Assembly: GCF_949774925.1 (NCBI RefSeq)
Contig: NZ_OX458932.1
Span: 1 to 64,000, forward strand
DNA from: Candidatus Methylacidiphilum fumarolicum
GTDB lineage: Bacteria; Verrucomicrobiota; Verrucomicrobiia; Methylacidiphilales; Methylacidiphilaceae
Length of the DNA stretch: 64,000 nucleotides
Direction of reading: 5' to 3'
The first letter of the stretch is position 1. Every line of letters begins with the position of its first letter. The position numbers were made by a program, and so were the translations under genes. The notes under the pieces are model-generated. The model was not told where the DNA came from. It saw only the letters and a program-made list of their open reading frames with translations, and ran no database searches. This document shows positions 1 to 8,157 of this stretch, in pieces.

Positions 1-251
1 ATATTTAAAAAATTTATTTTTTTTAAATGTCAATTTTCTTGTGAGAGAAAAAAAAATTAAAAAGAATAAAAAATCCATTCAAAGAAAACATAATGATGAT
101 GTGAATAACTTTGATTAAAATTTCCATTTTTTATCATTAAATAAATAGTTTCATTGTGAAGAAAATATTAAGCTTTTGATGATTAATGAGTTATAAAAAC
201 TGAGCCAAGACAATATATCTAAAAACAAAAAAAAATAATTGTTAATAACTT
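1..251. other. AT-rich region upstream of dnaA, possible oriC part
   Basis: This stretch has no open reading frame and is very A+T rich, with long A and T runs. It carries two exact matches to the DnaA box TTATTCACA on the minus strand, at 100-108 and 251-259 (read as TGTGAATAA on the plus strand). The second overlaps the dnaA start codon. A consensus box, TGTGGATAA, lies at 1826-1834 inside the first codons of dnaN, and a weaker one (TGTGAATGA) at 1610-1618 just after dnaA. Box clusters around dnaA-dnaN are typical of bacterial origins and would also allow DnaA to control its own gene. That this is the functional origin is inference; GC skew of the whole chromosome is needed. Confidence 0.45.
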
Positions 252-1607
252 GTGAATAAAGTGGCTACTGAATATCATTCTCTTTGGAATGGCATTTGTT
301 TAGAACTTCAAAAAGTAATATCCAGAGAAGCAATCGAAAAGTGGTTTTATCCCATAGAATTGATAGGTATAGAAAACGATATTTTAATCCTGAAGGCTCC
401 CGATCCGATTTATCAATATTGGATAGAAGAAAATTATTTACCCCAAGTTATCGGTGCTTCTTCTAGGATTCTTGGCAAAAATCTGAAGGTCTCCTTTTAT
501 CATGATCAAAAGCAAAAGGGGGTAATAGAAAAATCTTCTAAACAGCCTTTTCAAGAAGAAAAATCTGTTATTGAATCAAAAGGATTAAATTTAAAATTTT
601 CCTTTGAAAACTTCGTAGTAGGACCAAATTGTGAGTTTGCTGCAGCGGCTTCAAAAGCAGTAGCGGAATCTCCAGCCAAAGCTTATAATCCTCTTTTTTT
701 ATATGGAAAAGTTGGCCTAGGAAAGACCCATCTGATGCAGGCAATAGGCAATTATATTCTTAAAAAGAATAAGAGAATCCTTCTTCAATACGTCACCTCA
801 GAGCAGTTTACTAACGAATTTATTGAGGCTATCCAAAAAGGAAATCTTGTGCAGTTTAGGAAAAAATATAGGCAAATCGATGTGCTTTTGATTGATGACA
901 TTCAATTTTTGGCTGGGAAAGAAAGATCACAAGAAGAATTTTTTCACACATTTAACTGCCTTTTTGATGGGAGCAAGCAGATTGTTTTAAGCGGAGATGA
1001 AGCGCCAAGTGCTCTTCAAAACCTAGAAAAAAGGCTTATATCTAGGTTTGAATGGGGACTGACAGCCGAAATACTCCCTCCTGGAATTGAGGTCAGATTA
1101 GCTATATTAAAAAATAAATTAAAAAATTATTCCATTTCTCTCGAAGAGAAAATTTTGGAATTTATTGCAGAAAGAATAAAAACAAACGTACGACAACTGG
1201 AAGGAGCCTTAAATAGACTTTGTGCTTATATTTCCATTCATAAGCGTGAAATAGTTAGTTTGGAAGAAGTAGAATCGCTTCTCAAGGATCTTATCTCCAT
1301 TCAACCATCAAAAACAATTACAATTGAAATGATTCAAAAAATGGTCTGTGAGGCTTACGATATTAGGTATTCGGATATGGTTTCCAAAAGAAGAATATCC
1401 TCGATAGCTTTTCCCAGAATGGTGGCTATGTATTTAGCTCGAAAGCTGACCAATTTTTCATTATCCCAGATCGGAGAAAGCTTTGGCGGGAGAGATCATG
1501 GAACAGTTCTTCATGCACAAAGAACCATTTCAGAAAAAATGGCTCAAGATCCTGATCTAATGCAGCTCATAAAGAAAATTACCGAAAGATTAACTTCTTC
1601 TCAATAA
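252..1607 (+). CDS. dnaA: Chromosomal replication initiator protein DnaA
   Basis: DnaA binds DnaA boxes and opens the replication origin. The 451-residue product has normal length and domain order: an N-terminal helicase-interaction domain (about 1-85), a short linker, an AAA+ ATPase domain with Walker A GKVGLGKTH at 152-160 and Walker B region LLIDDIQF near 215, and a C-terminal DNA-binding domain with the DnaA signature GGRDHGTVLHAQR at 412-424. The start is GTG at 252, with no clear Shine-Dalgarno sequence; a DnaA-box match overlaps it, which would suit autoregulation. dnaN follows after about 200 bases, the usual order near a bacterial origin. Confidence 0.97.
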   Translation: MNKVATEYHSLWNGICLELQKVISREAIEKWFYPIELIGIENDILILKAPDPIYQYWIEENYLPQVIGASSRILGKNLKVSFYHDQKQKGVIEKSSKQPFQEEKSVIESKGLNLKFSFENFVVGPNCEFAAAASKAVAESPAKAYNPLFLYGKVGLGKTHLMQAIGNYILKKNKRILLQYVTSEQFTNEFIEAIQKGNLVQFRKKYRQIDVLLIDDIQFLAGKERSQEEFFHTFNCLFDGSKQIVLSGDEAPSALQNLEKRLISRFEWGLTAEILPPGIEVRLAILKNKLKNYSISLEEKILEFIAERIKTNVRQLEGALNRLCAYISIHKREIVSLEEVESLLKDLISIQPSKTITIEMIQKMVCEAYDIRYSDMVSKRRISSIAFPRMVAMYLARKLTNFSLSQIGESFGGRDHGTVLHAQRTISEKMAQDPDLMQLIKKITERLTSSQ

Positions 1608-1703
1608 AATGTGAATGATTGTGAAAAAAAGACGTTTTTTTAAAAAAATTTGCTTAGAATATGAAATTATTAACAAGAATTGATAAAATATTCAAAATAA
1701 AAG

Positions 1704-1757
1704 AAGGGAAGAAACTCCTTGCTCTATAATGATTAAGAAGCTTTTTCCCTTTTTTTA
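1704..1757 (+). terminator. Hairpin plus T-run after dnaA
   Basis: AAGGGAAGAA at 1704-1713 can pair with TTTTTCCCTT at 1742-1751 (10 pairs including one G-T), followed by a T-run. The shape is that of a rho-independent terminator for dnaA, but the 28-base loop is long. A TATAAT hexamer lies in the loop at 1725-1730, without a good -35 partner, and could be part of a dnaN promoter. Confidence 0.35.
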
Positions 1758-1814
1758 TTATCCTTATGAATTCTATGTATAAGAAAAACAGAGTGTTATT
1801 ATTGGAGAATAAAC

Positions 1815-2930
1815 ATGAAATTTTGTGTGGATAAAAACCAATTCATTGAATCTTTATCGCTGATTCAAAGTATTATCAATCCTAGATCGACTCTTCCTAT
1901 TCTTAGTCATTTGCATTTGACGGCGCAGATTCCTGATTTGGTTGTACTGTTTGCTACCGACCTACAAACAAGCTTAAAATTAAGCCTAAAAGCAACGGTT
2001 ACAGAAAGTGGAATAACCACTTTGCCCGCCCGAAGACTATTAACTATTGTCAGAGAGCTAGAGTCAAATGAACTAACTCTAGAAACGGATTCCAATCATC
2101 TCACAACACTTTCTTCAGGCAACTGTTTATTTAAGATAAACGGGTTGCCAGAGGATGACTATCCGAAATTCTCTCCAGGAAAGTTCAATAATTTTATGGA
2201 AATGCCCCAAAGCAAATTACGGAAGATGCTTAAAATGGTCGACTATGCCATGGCTGACGAAAGCAGGCCTGCATTAAATGGGGCATGGTTTTCGGTAAAA
2301 TCAGGTCGTTTTGAAGTGGCGGCTACAGATGGGAAAAGGTTGGCTTATGTTTTTGATGACTTTGAGACAAGTGGTTTGGAAGCTGAAGGGATTGTTCCAG
2401 CCAAAGCAATCTTGGAAATTTCTAGGATAATAGAAAATTCTGATAAGGCGCTAAAGATGTTTTTGGATCCAAATAAAATATTTTTAGAATACGACAATAT
2501 TCTCTTTTTTTCTAAACTCATTGAAGGCAAGTATCCTAATTTTAAACAGGTTATTCCTAAGGCTACAACAGAAAAAGCGGTTATTGATCGTAACACCTTT
2601 ATGCATTCTATACGCAGGGTTTCCTCTATTGCCTCTAGTGGTACTGGGTCGATTCCAATTTTCCTTAATTTCGTAGGGAATCAAGAATTAATCCTTTCTT
2701 GTCAGGCCCCAGAAATTGGACAAGCCAAAGAAACCCTCATTATAAAAGAATTTAAAGGAGAGCCATTTTCCGTTCCTTTTAATCCTTTCTATCTCTTGGA
2801 TCCTTTAAAAGAAATGGAAAAAGAAGATGTCATTTTAGAATTTGTTAATCCTTCTACCAAAGGTAATCCATGCCTGATAACGGAAGGGACGAATTTTGTC
2901 TATGTTTTAATGCCAATTAAAAATCAATAA
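1815..2930 (+). CDS. dnaN: DNA polymerase III beta subunit (sliding clamp)
   Basis: The beta clamp is a ring-shaped dimer that tethers DNA polymerase III to DNA. The 371-residue product has the family's usual length and three repeated clamp folds. Recognisable stretches are the N-terminal repeat with NPRSTLPILSHL, the conserved middle region ESRPALNGAWFSV followed by ATDGKRLA, and the C-terminal end LITEGTNFVYVLMPIK, which matches the usual ending VLMPMRL of clamps. The ATG at 1815 is preceded by GGAG at 1804-1807. A consensus DnaA box overlaps codons 4-7. It follows dnaA in the same direction, as in many bacteria. Confidence 0.97.
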   Translation: MKFCVDKNQFIESLSLIQSIINPRSTLPILSHLHLTAQIPDLVVLFATDLQTSLKLSLKATVTESGITTLPARRLLTIVRELESNELTLETDSNHLTTLSSGNCLFKINGLPEDDYPKFSPGKFNNFMEMPQSKLRKMLKMVDYAMADESRPALNGAWFSVKSGRFEVAATDGKRLAYVFDDFETSGLEAEGIVPAKAILEISRIIENSDKALKMFLDPNKIFLEYDNILFFSKLIEGKYPNFKQVIPKATTEKAVIDRNTFMHSIRRVSSIASSGTGSIPIFLNFVGNQELILSCQAPEIGQAKETLIIKEFKGEPFSVPFNPFYLLDPLKEMEKEDVILEFVNPSTKGNPCLITEGTNFVYVLMPIKNQ

Positions 2931-2942
2931 AAGCCTGGTTTT

Positions 2943-3329
2943 ATGATACGACGTAGTGGATACATTGGTGTTTTTTTACACCCTTTTACAAAAGAAGAAA
3001 TTGAGAAGTTTGTAGCACATTGGCTGGAGCGTTTTGAAAGAGTGGAGCAGGTAATTCCTGGACAAGGGAACTATACATCAACCATGGTAATAGAAAAACT
3101 GGATGATATTTTTTATGAAGAACATCCTCAATTTCGAATCATTCAGGGTGATGAATTTGCTTGGGTATATCTTTCCCATAACCGACAAATTATAGAAACC
3201 ACGGGTTTTTTCTCCGATCATATTCCACTTAGTCTTGAAGTTCTTCTGGAATTACCGAATCTTGTAGAAGTCGTAGAAGAAACCAATGAAAAAAGACTGA
3301 AGGAACTTGAAGAAGATCATTATTTTTGA
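2943..3329 (+). CDS. Conserved hypothetical protein after dnaN
   Basis: I do not recognise this 128-residue protein. It is acidic and rich in aromatic residues, has no signal peptide or membrane segment, and ends in a charged helix (EETNEKRLKELEEDHYF). It starts with ATG 12 bases after the dnaN stop and runs in the same direction, so it is probably cotranscribed with the clamp gene. Its length, codon use and position in a compact gene string support a real gene. No function can be assigned from the sequence. Confidence 0.7.
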   Translation: MIRRSGYIGVFLHPFTKEEIEKFVAHWLERFERVEQVIPGQGNYTSTMVIEKLDDIFYEEHPQFRIIQGDEFAWVYLSHNRQIIETTGFFSDHIPLSLEVLLELPNLVEVVEETNEKRLKELEEDHYF

Positions 3330-3363
3330 TTATTTACTTTACCCCCAAATCCTATTTTTATCT

Positions 3364-3915
3364 ATGAAGGGGTTTCCATCGACGCCATCTCCTTATCTAT
3401 CAGCCTTGAATAAACCAGAGATTTTCAAATGCTACTTATTCAAAGTCTTTTTCTTTATTCTAAACTTGAGTCTTTTTCTGTTGCTTGATTGGATAACAAA
3501 ATCTTGGGTTTCTTCTTTTTTTATAAATTCCTTTAATAAGCCATTAATTCCAGGTTTTTTAGATCTTGTCTTTGTTGAAAACACAGGTATTGCTTTCGGA
3601 TTATTTGCTGGAAACAATGGATTTTGGGAATATTTTACATTATTATTAATTTTAATAGGCTTTATTTTTTTTAGAAAAAAAATTTTTACGAATATTTTTC
3701 ATATGTTTGTTAGCTCTTTAATTTTTGCAGGTGCCTTAGGTAATTGGATCGATAGAGTGATTCATGGCCATGTGATCGATTTTATAGATGTTCATATTTT
3801 AGAGTATCATTGGCCTGCTTTTAATCTTGCTGATGCGTATCTGACGATCGGTTTTGTTTGTATTTTATTGGAATCGGTATTGTCTTCTAAACGAACATTT
3901 AAAAAAACAACTTAA
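3364..3915 (+). CDS. lspA: Lipoprotein signal peptidase (signal peptidase II)
   Basis: LspA is the inner-membrane aspartyl protease that cleaves signal peptides from prolipoproteins. The sequence has four hydrophobic segments and the family motifs in order: DWITKSW in the first segment, FVENTGIAFGLF (the NTG.AF motif), GALGNWIDR and HVIDFIDVH with the first catalytic Asp region, and FNLADAYLTIG with the second. I chose ATG at 3364 (183 residues). A TTG at 3307 would give 202 residues and overlap the preceding gene by 23 bases, with AAGGA just before it. Most family members are about 160-170 residues, so the N-terminus is uncertain. nadA follows after 7 bases. Confidence 0.92.
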   Translation: MKGFPSTPSPYLSALNKPEIFKCYLFKVFFFILNLSLFLLLDWITKSWVSSFFINSFNKPLIPGFLDLVFVENTGIAFGLFAGNNGFWEYFTLLLILIGFIFFRKKIFTNIFHMFVSSLIFAGALGNWIDRVIHGHVIDFIDVHILEYHWPAFNLADAYLTIGFVCILLESVLSSKRTFKKTT

Positions 3916-3922
3916 AACAAAC

Positions 3923-4849
3923 ATGGATTTAAGGGAAAAAAAAGAAGCTGTTTTAAAACTTAAAAAAGAAAAGCGCGCTATTATTTTGGCCCATAATTAT
4001 CAGTTGCCTGAAATTCAGGAAGTAGCCGATTATATAGGGGATTCCTTAGGGCTTTCTTTTAAAGCCAGAGATACTACGGCAGAACGGATTGTTTTTTGTG
4101 GGGTTCATTTCATGGCTGAAACAGCCAAGATATTAAACCCAAATAGAAAAGTAATCCTTCCTGATCTAGAGGCGGGTTGTTCTCTTTCGGATACCTGTTC
4201 TTATGAAGAACTCCTTGAATACAAAATAAAAAATCCAGAGGTTTTTGTTGTAGCTTATGTCAATACCTCTGCGGCAGTAAAATCACTAAGTGATTGCATT
4301 TGTACTTCTGCTAACGCCATAAAAATCATCGAAAAAGTCCCTCTTGATAAGAAAATTCTTTTCGTCCCTGATCAAAATTTAGGTGAATGGGTACAAAGCA
4401 AGACGGGTAGGCAGATGGACTTGTGGCCTGGAGAATGCTATGTGCATGTAGAATTTACGCATCAATCCCTCTTAAATTTGAAAAAAAATTATCCTAATGC
4501 GCCAATAGTAGCTCATCCAGAGTGTGAAAGAGCCGTAAGAATGCTTGCAGATGAGGTCTGTTCGACTGAACAGATGATCAGGTATTGTAGAAACCATCCG
4601 GCTAATACGTTTATTATTGTGACGGAGGTTGGGATGACTACTAGGCTCAAGAAAGAAATTCCAGAGAAGGATTTCATCCCAGCTTCGACACCCAGATGTG
4701 CTTGCTCTCAATGTAAGTTCATGAAAAAGATCACCATAGATAAGGTTATCTCTTCTCTCGAAAGGGATGATCCTGAGATTGATGTGCCAGAAGAAATCCG
4801 TAAAAAAGCTTTTATTCCTATTCAACAAATGTTGGAGTGGAGTGAATAA
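3923..4849 (+). CDS. nadA: Quinolinate synthase A
   Basis: NadA condenses iminoaspartate with dihydroxyacetone phosphate to quinolinate in NAD synthesis, using a 4Fe-4S cluster. The product is 308 residues from ATG at 3923. The open frame extends upstream to 3854 inside lspA, but the conserved part begins with the chosen start. Family marks are ILAHNYQLPEIQEVADYIGDS near the N-terminus, CGVHFMAETAKIL, and candidate cluster ligands C86 (EAGCSLSD), C201 (HPECER) and the C259/C261/C264 group (RCACSQCKF). nadB and nadC are not in the window, so the pathway is completed elsewhere. It sits 7 bases after lspA in the same operon-like string. Confidence 0.96.
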   Translation: MDLREKKEAVLKLKKEKRAIILAHNYQLPEIQEVADYIGDSLGLSFKARDTTAERIVFCGVHFMAETAKILNPNRKVILPDLEAGCSLSDTCSYEELLEYKIKNPEVFVVAYVNTSAAVKSLSDCICTSANAIKIIEKVPLDKKILFVPDQNLGEWVQSKTGRQMDLWPGECYVHVEFTHQSLLNLKKNYPNAPIVAHPECERAVRMLADEVCSTEQMIRYCRNHPANTFIIVTEVGMTTRLKKEIPEKDFIPASTPRCACSQCKFMKKITIDKVISSLERDDPEIDVPEEIRKKAFIPIQQMLEWSE

Positions 4850-4887
4850 AAGAATCCAGATATAATGATTCTTAAGAGCAGAAAACA

Positions 4888-5496
4888 GTGAAAAAGTTTG
4901 TTCTGGATACCAGTGTCTTTACAAATCCAGATATTACACAACAATTTGGAGATGACGATACAACGGTTTTTTCAAATTTTCTTTCCTTAGCGACCAAAGC
5001 CGATGCTCAATTTTTTATGCCGTCGTCTGCTTATCAAGAACTGAAAATTATGAAAGGAACCGTTTTTTTTTCTTCCGATTTTGAATTGATTGTCCACATT
5101 CGTTCTCCTCGAAAATTTAACCTTCTAATTCCAGGTTTCGTTCTTTATGACTTCATTGAAGAAATAAGGAAAAGAATTGATCATGGACTAAGGATAGCTG
5201 AGGAACATTTGAAACTTGCAGGGCCCAATGGAGGAAATCCTATTCCTTTTGATCAGTTGGTAAACCGCTTAAGAAATCGTTATCGCGAAGCCTTAAGACA
5301 AGGCATCCTTGATAGCAGGGAGGATGTTGATGTCATTCTTTTAGCTTATGAATTGGAAGGGATTTTAGTAACAGCTGATGAAGGTATGAAAAAATGGGCG
5401 GATAAGATGGGTATTGAAGTAATGAATGCAAAATTTTTAAGAGATTGTTTAAAAAGTCTAATCAAACCGGAGGGCTCCGGAGAGCCAGTTTCTTAA
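4888..5496 (+). CDS. PIN-domain 'RNA ligase partner' protein
   Basis: This 202-residue protein has a PIN nuclease-like fold: [13 protein letters not shown] at the N-terminus holds the first conserved Asp, and [19 protein letters not shown] near 155 holds the later acidic residues. It matches my memory of the RNA ligase partner family (TIGR03875), which is found almost only in genomes encoding a Pab1020-type RNA ligase. That ligase is the next gene, convergent and overlapping by 39 bases. The start is GTG at 4888 after a weak purine stretch. A ribonuclease role is inferred from the fold; the true substrate is unknown. It may be the 3' end of the dnaN-lspA-nadA transcript. Confidence 0.85.
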   Translation: MKKFVLDTSVFTNPDITQQFGDDDTTVFSNFLSLATKADAQFFMPSSAYQELKIMKGTVFFSSDFELIVHIRSPRKFNLLIPGFVLYDFIEEIRKRIDHGLRIAEEHLKLAGPNGGNPIPFDQLVNRLRNRYREALRQGILDSREDVDVILLAYELEGILVTADEGMKKWADKMGIEVMNAKFLRDCLKSLIKPEGSGEPVS

Positions 5497-6558
5497 AGTG
5501 TCGCTAGTCGAAGGAAAAGTCTTTTCAAACTCCAAGACCCAATAGCTGTTCTCTTGGTATAATTTCTTTATGATAACATGCTCTTGATGTCCTGGAATAT
5601 GTTTCAGATGTTCAATAAAATATTCAGCGTTTTTCGATTCCCTAAATCGACATCGAAAAAATCTAGAGGATCGACCATGTTCTCGCACATTTTTGAGTAC
5701 CTCTTTAATGCCACAAACAAACGCTTTTCCTAGTTTTTCTTCCCAGTTGTTTTCTTCAATCAGTCCCAGTTCTGTTAAAAATAACACGTAGCGTAAGATT
5801 CTATCGATAAAATAGTTAGGACTCACATCTAAAATCTTATGAGAAAAAACAGCAATATCGTTCAAATCAGAATTTGCAGTGACGTATTTTGCCCGCCGAC
5901 CAAATGGCTCTTCTTTAAAAATAACCCCTTCTCTGTATTCGTTGTGAAGTGATAACAAGATTTTTTTTATTTGCCTCAAGTCTTTAGGTTGGTTTTCAAA
6001 AAGATCAAAATTCTTAACTGAAGGCAATCTATATCGACTAATAAGCTCATGTTTCTGTCGTTCAGGCAGAAATTCCATGGTGGAACCTTTTGCAATATCA
6101 AAAATAAAAAGCTTGACATCTTCAGAAACTAATGGAGTGGGTCCCTCAATGTAGGGACTTCCAGGCCCAGTAATTTCACCACATAAAACGAGATTGGGAT
6201 GATCGATGAAAATATCTACATTCAGTAGATCCACTATTCTGTCCGTACTGAATGGGCAGATAAATCCTCCTCGAGTGGCACAATAAATTTGACCTTGATA
6301 GTGAAAAATCCGGACATTATAACCGTCAACTTTTTCTTCCATCCAAAAGGAACCAGAAAATTGTTCTCGTAGTCCGGACTCCAAGGAGTTTATTCTTCCG
6401 ATTTTAGGAAAACCTGCAATGATAAGATCTTTAAAAACAATGCTTCCCTCTGGCCATCCCCCATAGGCATTCGTCAATCTTATATAGGTCCTTTCCTGAA
6501 ACTTTCCTTGGATACCTTTTTTTTTGGCAAGAATTTCTTCAATGAACAATTCAAACAT
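5458..6558 (-). CDS. ATP-dependent RNA ligase, Pab1020 family
   Basis: This is a nucleotidyltransferase-type RNA ligase of the archaeal Pab1020 (homodimeric, RNA-circularising) family. The adenylation motif KVDGYN, with the catalytic Lys, lies near residue 75, and later ligase motifs are visible: [25 protein letters not shown] (motif IV-like) and KYVTAN (motif V-like). I chose ATG at 6558 (366 residues). The open frame extends to a TTG at 6585, but that leader is not needed. The last 39 bases overlap the end of the PIN-domain partner gene. Archaeal relatives join RNA ends in vitro; the cellular role in bacteria is not established. Confidence 0.88.
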   Translation of the reverse strand: MFELFIEEILAKKKGIQGKFQERTYIRLTNAYGGWPEGSIVFKDLIIAGFPKIGRINSLESGLREQFSGSFWMEEKVDGYNVRIFHYQGQIYCATRGGFICPFSTDRIVDLLNVDIFIDHPNLVLCGEITGPGSPYIEGPTPLVSEDVKLFIFDIAKGSTMEFLPERQKHELISRYRLPSVKNFDLFENQPKDLRQIKKILLSLHNEYREGVIFKEEPFGRRAKYVTANSDLNDIAVFSHKILDVSPNYFIDRILRYVLFLTELGLIEENNWEEKLGKAFVCGIKEVLKNVREHGRSSRFFRCRFRESKNAEYFIEHLKHIPGHQEHVIIKKLYQENSYWVLEFEKTFPSTSDTLRNWLSGALRFD

Positions 6559-6800
6559 AAGAAAACTATAATAGGGTAGAGTCAATTTTTTAAGGTTAAT
6601 TGCTATCGGAGGGAATTTATTCTAGGAGAGAAATTTTTTTTAAGTTAAGGGAATAAAGCGGGATTTTTAAAAATTAAAATTGCAAGATATCCGAAAATCA
6701 CTATATCGTTTTTTTGGTTTTTTTTCCGCGTGTAAGAATTCACATTTAAAAAAAGCTAAAATTACCTAAAAAAGACAATAAAAGGTGTCATAGCGTGAAT

Positions 6801-6819
6801 TTTTTGTCGACGACAAAAA
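6801..6819. promoter_or_regulatory. Perfect 19-bp palindrome upstream of ugd
   Basis: TTTTTGTCG at 6801-6809 and CGACAAAAA at 6811-6819 form a perfect 9-base inverted repeat around a single A. It ends 38 bases before the ugd start codon, a usual place for an operator bound by a dimeric repressor. No T-run follows, so it is not a simple terminator. The regulator is unknown. Confidence 0.45.
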
Positions 6820-6857
6820 TCGACAGTATCCATCACAATCATTGAACAATTAAAAAA

Positions 6858-8147
6858 ATGAAAATCTCAATCATTGGTTCTGGTTATGTGGGATTAACAA
6901 CAGGAGCTTGCTTTGCTGATATTGGTCATGAGGTCATTTGCATAGACAATGATTCAAGTAAAATAAAATCTCTTCTTGCAGGAAATATTCCTATTTATGA
7001 ACCTGGCCTGGAAGAGCTGGTCCAAAAAAATGTTAAGAAGGGAACGCTTCATTTTACGGAGAGCATAGAGGAGGGGGTTGAAAAGAGTTTAGTCATTTTC
7101 ATTGCAGTCCCTACCCCTCCCTTGGAAGATGGCAGTGTCGATATGACTTATATTGAAAAGGTCGCCCGACAAATTGCTGCTGTTTTAAAAGATTATAGAG
7201 TCATTGTTGATAAAAGTACTGTTCCAGTCAAAACCGGAGAAAAAGTCTATCAAACGATCAAAAGATATAATAGTCATAATAGCGAATTTGATGTCGTGAG
7301 TAATCCTGAGTTTTTGAGAGAGGGCGTTGCCATCCATGATTTGCTTCATCCTGACCGTGTTGTAATTGGTGCTACCAGTGAAAGAGCTATTAAAATAATG
7401 AAAGAAGTTTACGCTCCTTTTAAGGCTCCGATACTCATTACAGATCTAAATTCCGCAGAACTTATCAAGCATGCCTCCAATAGTTTTCTTGCTTTAAAGA
7501 TTTCGTATATCAATGCCTTATCAAGGATATGCGAGGCAGCTGGAGCCAATGTGCAAATGGTAGCAGAGGGAATGGGGTTGGATCACAGAATAGGCAAGCA
7601 TTTTCTTAAAGCTGGCATAGGGTGGGGAGGATCCTGTTTCCCAAAGGATGTGGCTGCTTTCATCAAAATCTCACAAGAATTGGGCTACGATTTTAAGCTG
7701 CTCAAAGAAGTCTCTCAAATTAATAGTGATCAAAAGGAAATATTTTTACGAAAAATCCGCGATGTTCTATGGGTATTAAAAGATAAAAGGATTGGCCTTT
7801 TGGGCTTAGCTTTTAAGAACAATACGGATGATGTAAGAAGTAGTGTTGCTATGGATCTTGCAAGAGTTTTTTTAAAAGAAGGAGCAATTGTGCAAGCTTT
7901 TGATCCAAAAGCTATGGGAAAGGCAAAAGAAGTACTACCTTCGATTCATTATTGTTCCTCGGCTTTAGATGTCGCTGAAGAGGCTGACTGCGTAGTTATT
8001 GCGACGGAGTGGGAGGAGTTTATAAATTTAGATTGGAAATCAATGAAATCAAAAATGATTAGCCCGATCGTTTTTGATGGTAGAAATCTACTCGACAAAA
8101 AAAGGATGATCGAGATGGGGTATCATTACGTTGGGGTTGGAAACTAA
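6858..8147 (+). CDS. ugd: UDP-glucose 6-dehydrogenase
   Basis: Ugd oxidises UDP-glucose twice with NAD+ to UDP-glucuronate, a precursor for exopolysaccharide and lipopolysaccharide sugars. The 429-residue product begins with the Rossmann motif GSGYVGLTTGACFADIGHEV at about 7-26, followed by GNIPIYEPGL. The catalytic cysteine is C260 in GIGWGGSCFPKDV, and the C-terminal UDP-binding half has GLAFKNNTDDVRSS. The length is normal for the family. The 300-base space before it holds a 19-bp palindrome that may be its operator. purA follows with only 10 bases between stop and chosen start, so the two may share a transcript. Confidence 0.96.
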   Translation: MKISIIGSGYVGLTTGACFADIGHEVICIDNDSSKIKSLLAGNIPIYEPGLEELVQKNVKKGTLHFTESIEEGVEKSLVIFIAVPTPPLEDGSVDMTYIEKVARQIAAVLKDYRVIVDKSTVPVKTGEKVYQTIKRYNSHNSEFDVVSNPEFLREGVAIHDLLHPDRVVIGATSERAIKIMKEVYAPFKAPILITDLNSAELIKHASNSFLALKISYINALSRICEAAGANVQMVAEGMGLDHRIGKHFLKAGIGWGGSCFPKDVAAFIKISQELGYDFKLLKEVSQINSDQKEIFLRKIRDVLWVLKDKRIGLLGLAFKNNTDDVRSSVAMDLARVFLKEGAIVQAFDPKAMGKAKEVLPSIHYCSSALDVAEEADCVVIATEWEEFINLDWKSMKSKMISPIVFDGRNLLDKKRMIEMGYHYVGVGN

Positions 8148-8157
8148 AGGCTGGATC

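Noticed and set aside
6559-6585. A TTG-initiated start for the RNA ligase and a TTGACT/TATAGT promoter-like pair.
   Set aside because: The two hexamers are only 9 bases apart, too close for a promoter, and the ATG at 6558 is the simpler start.
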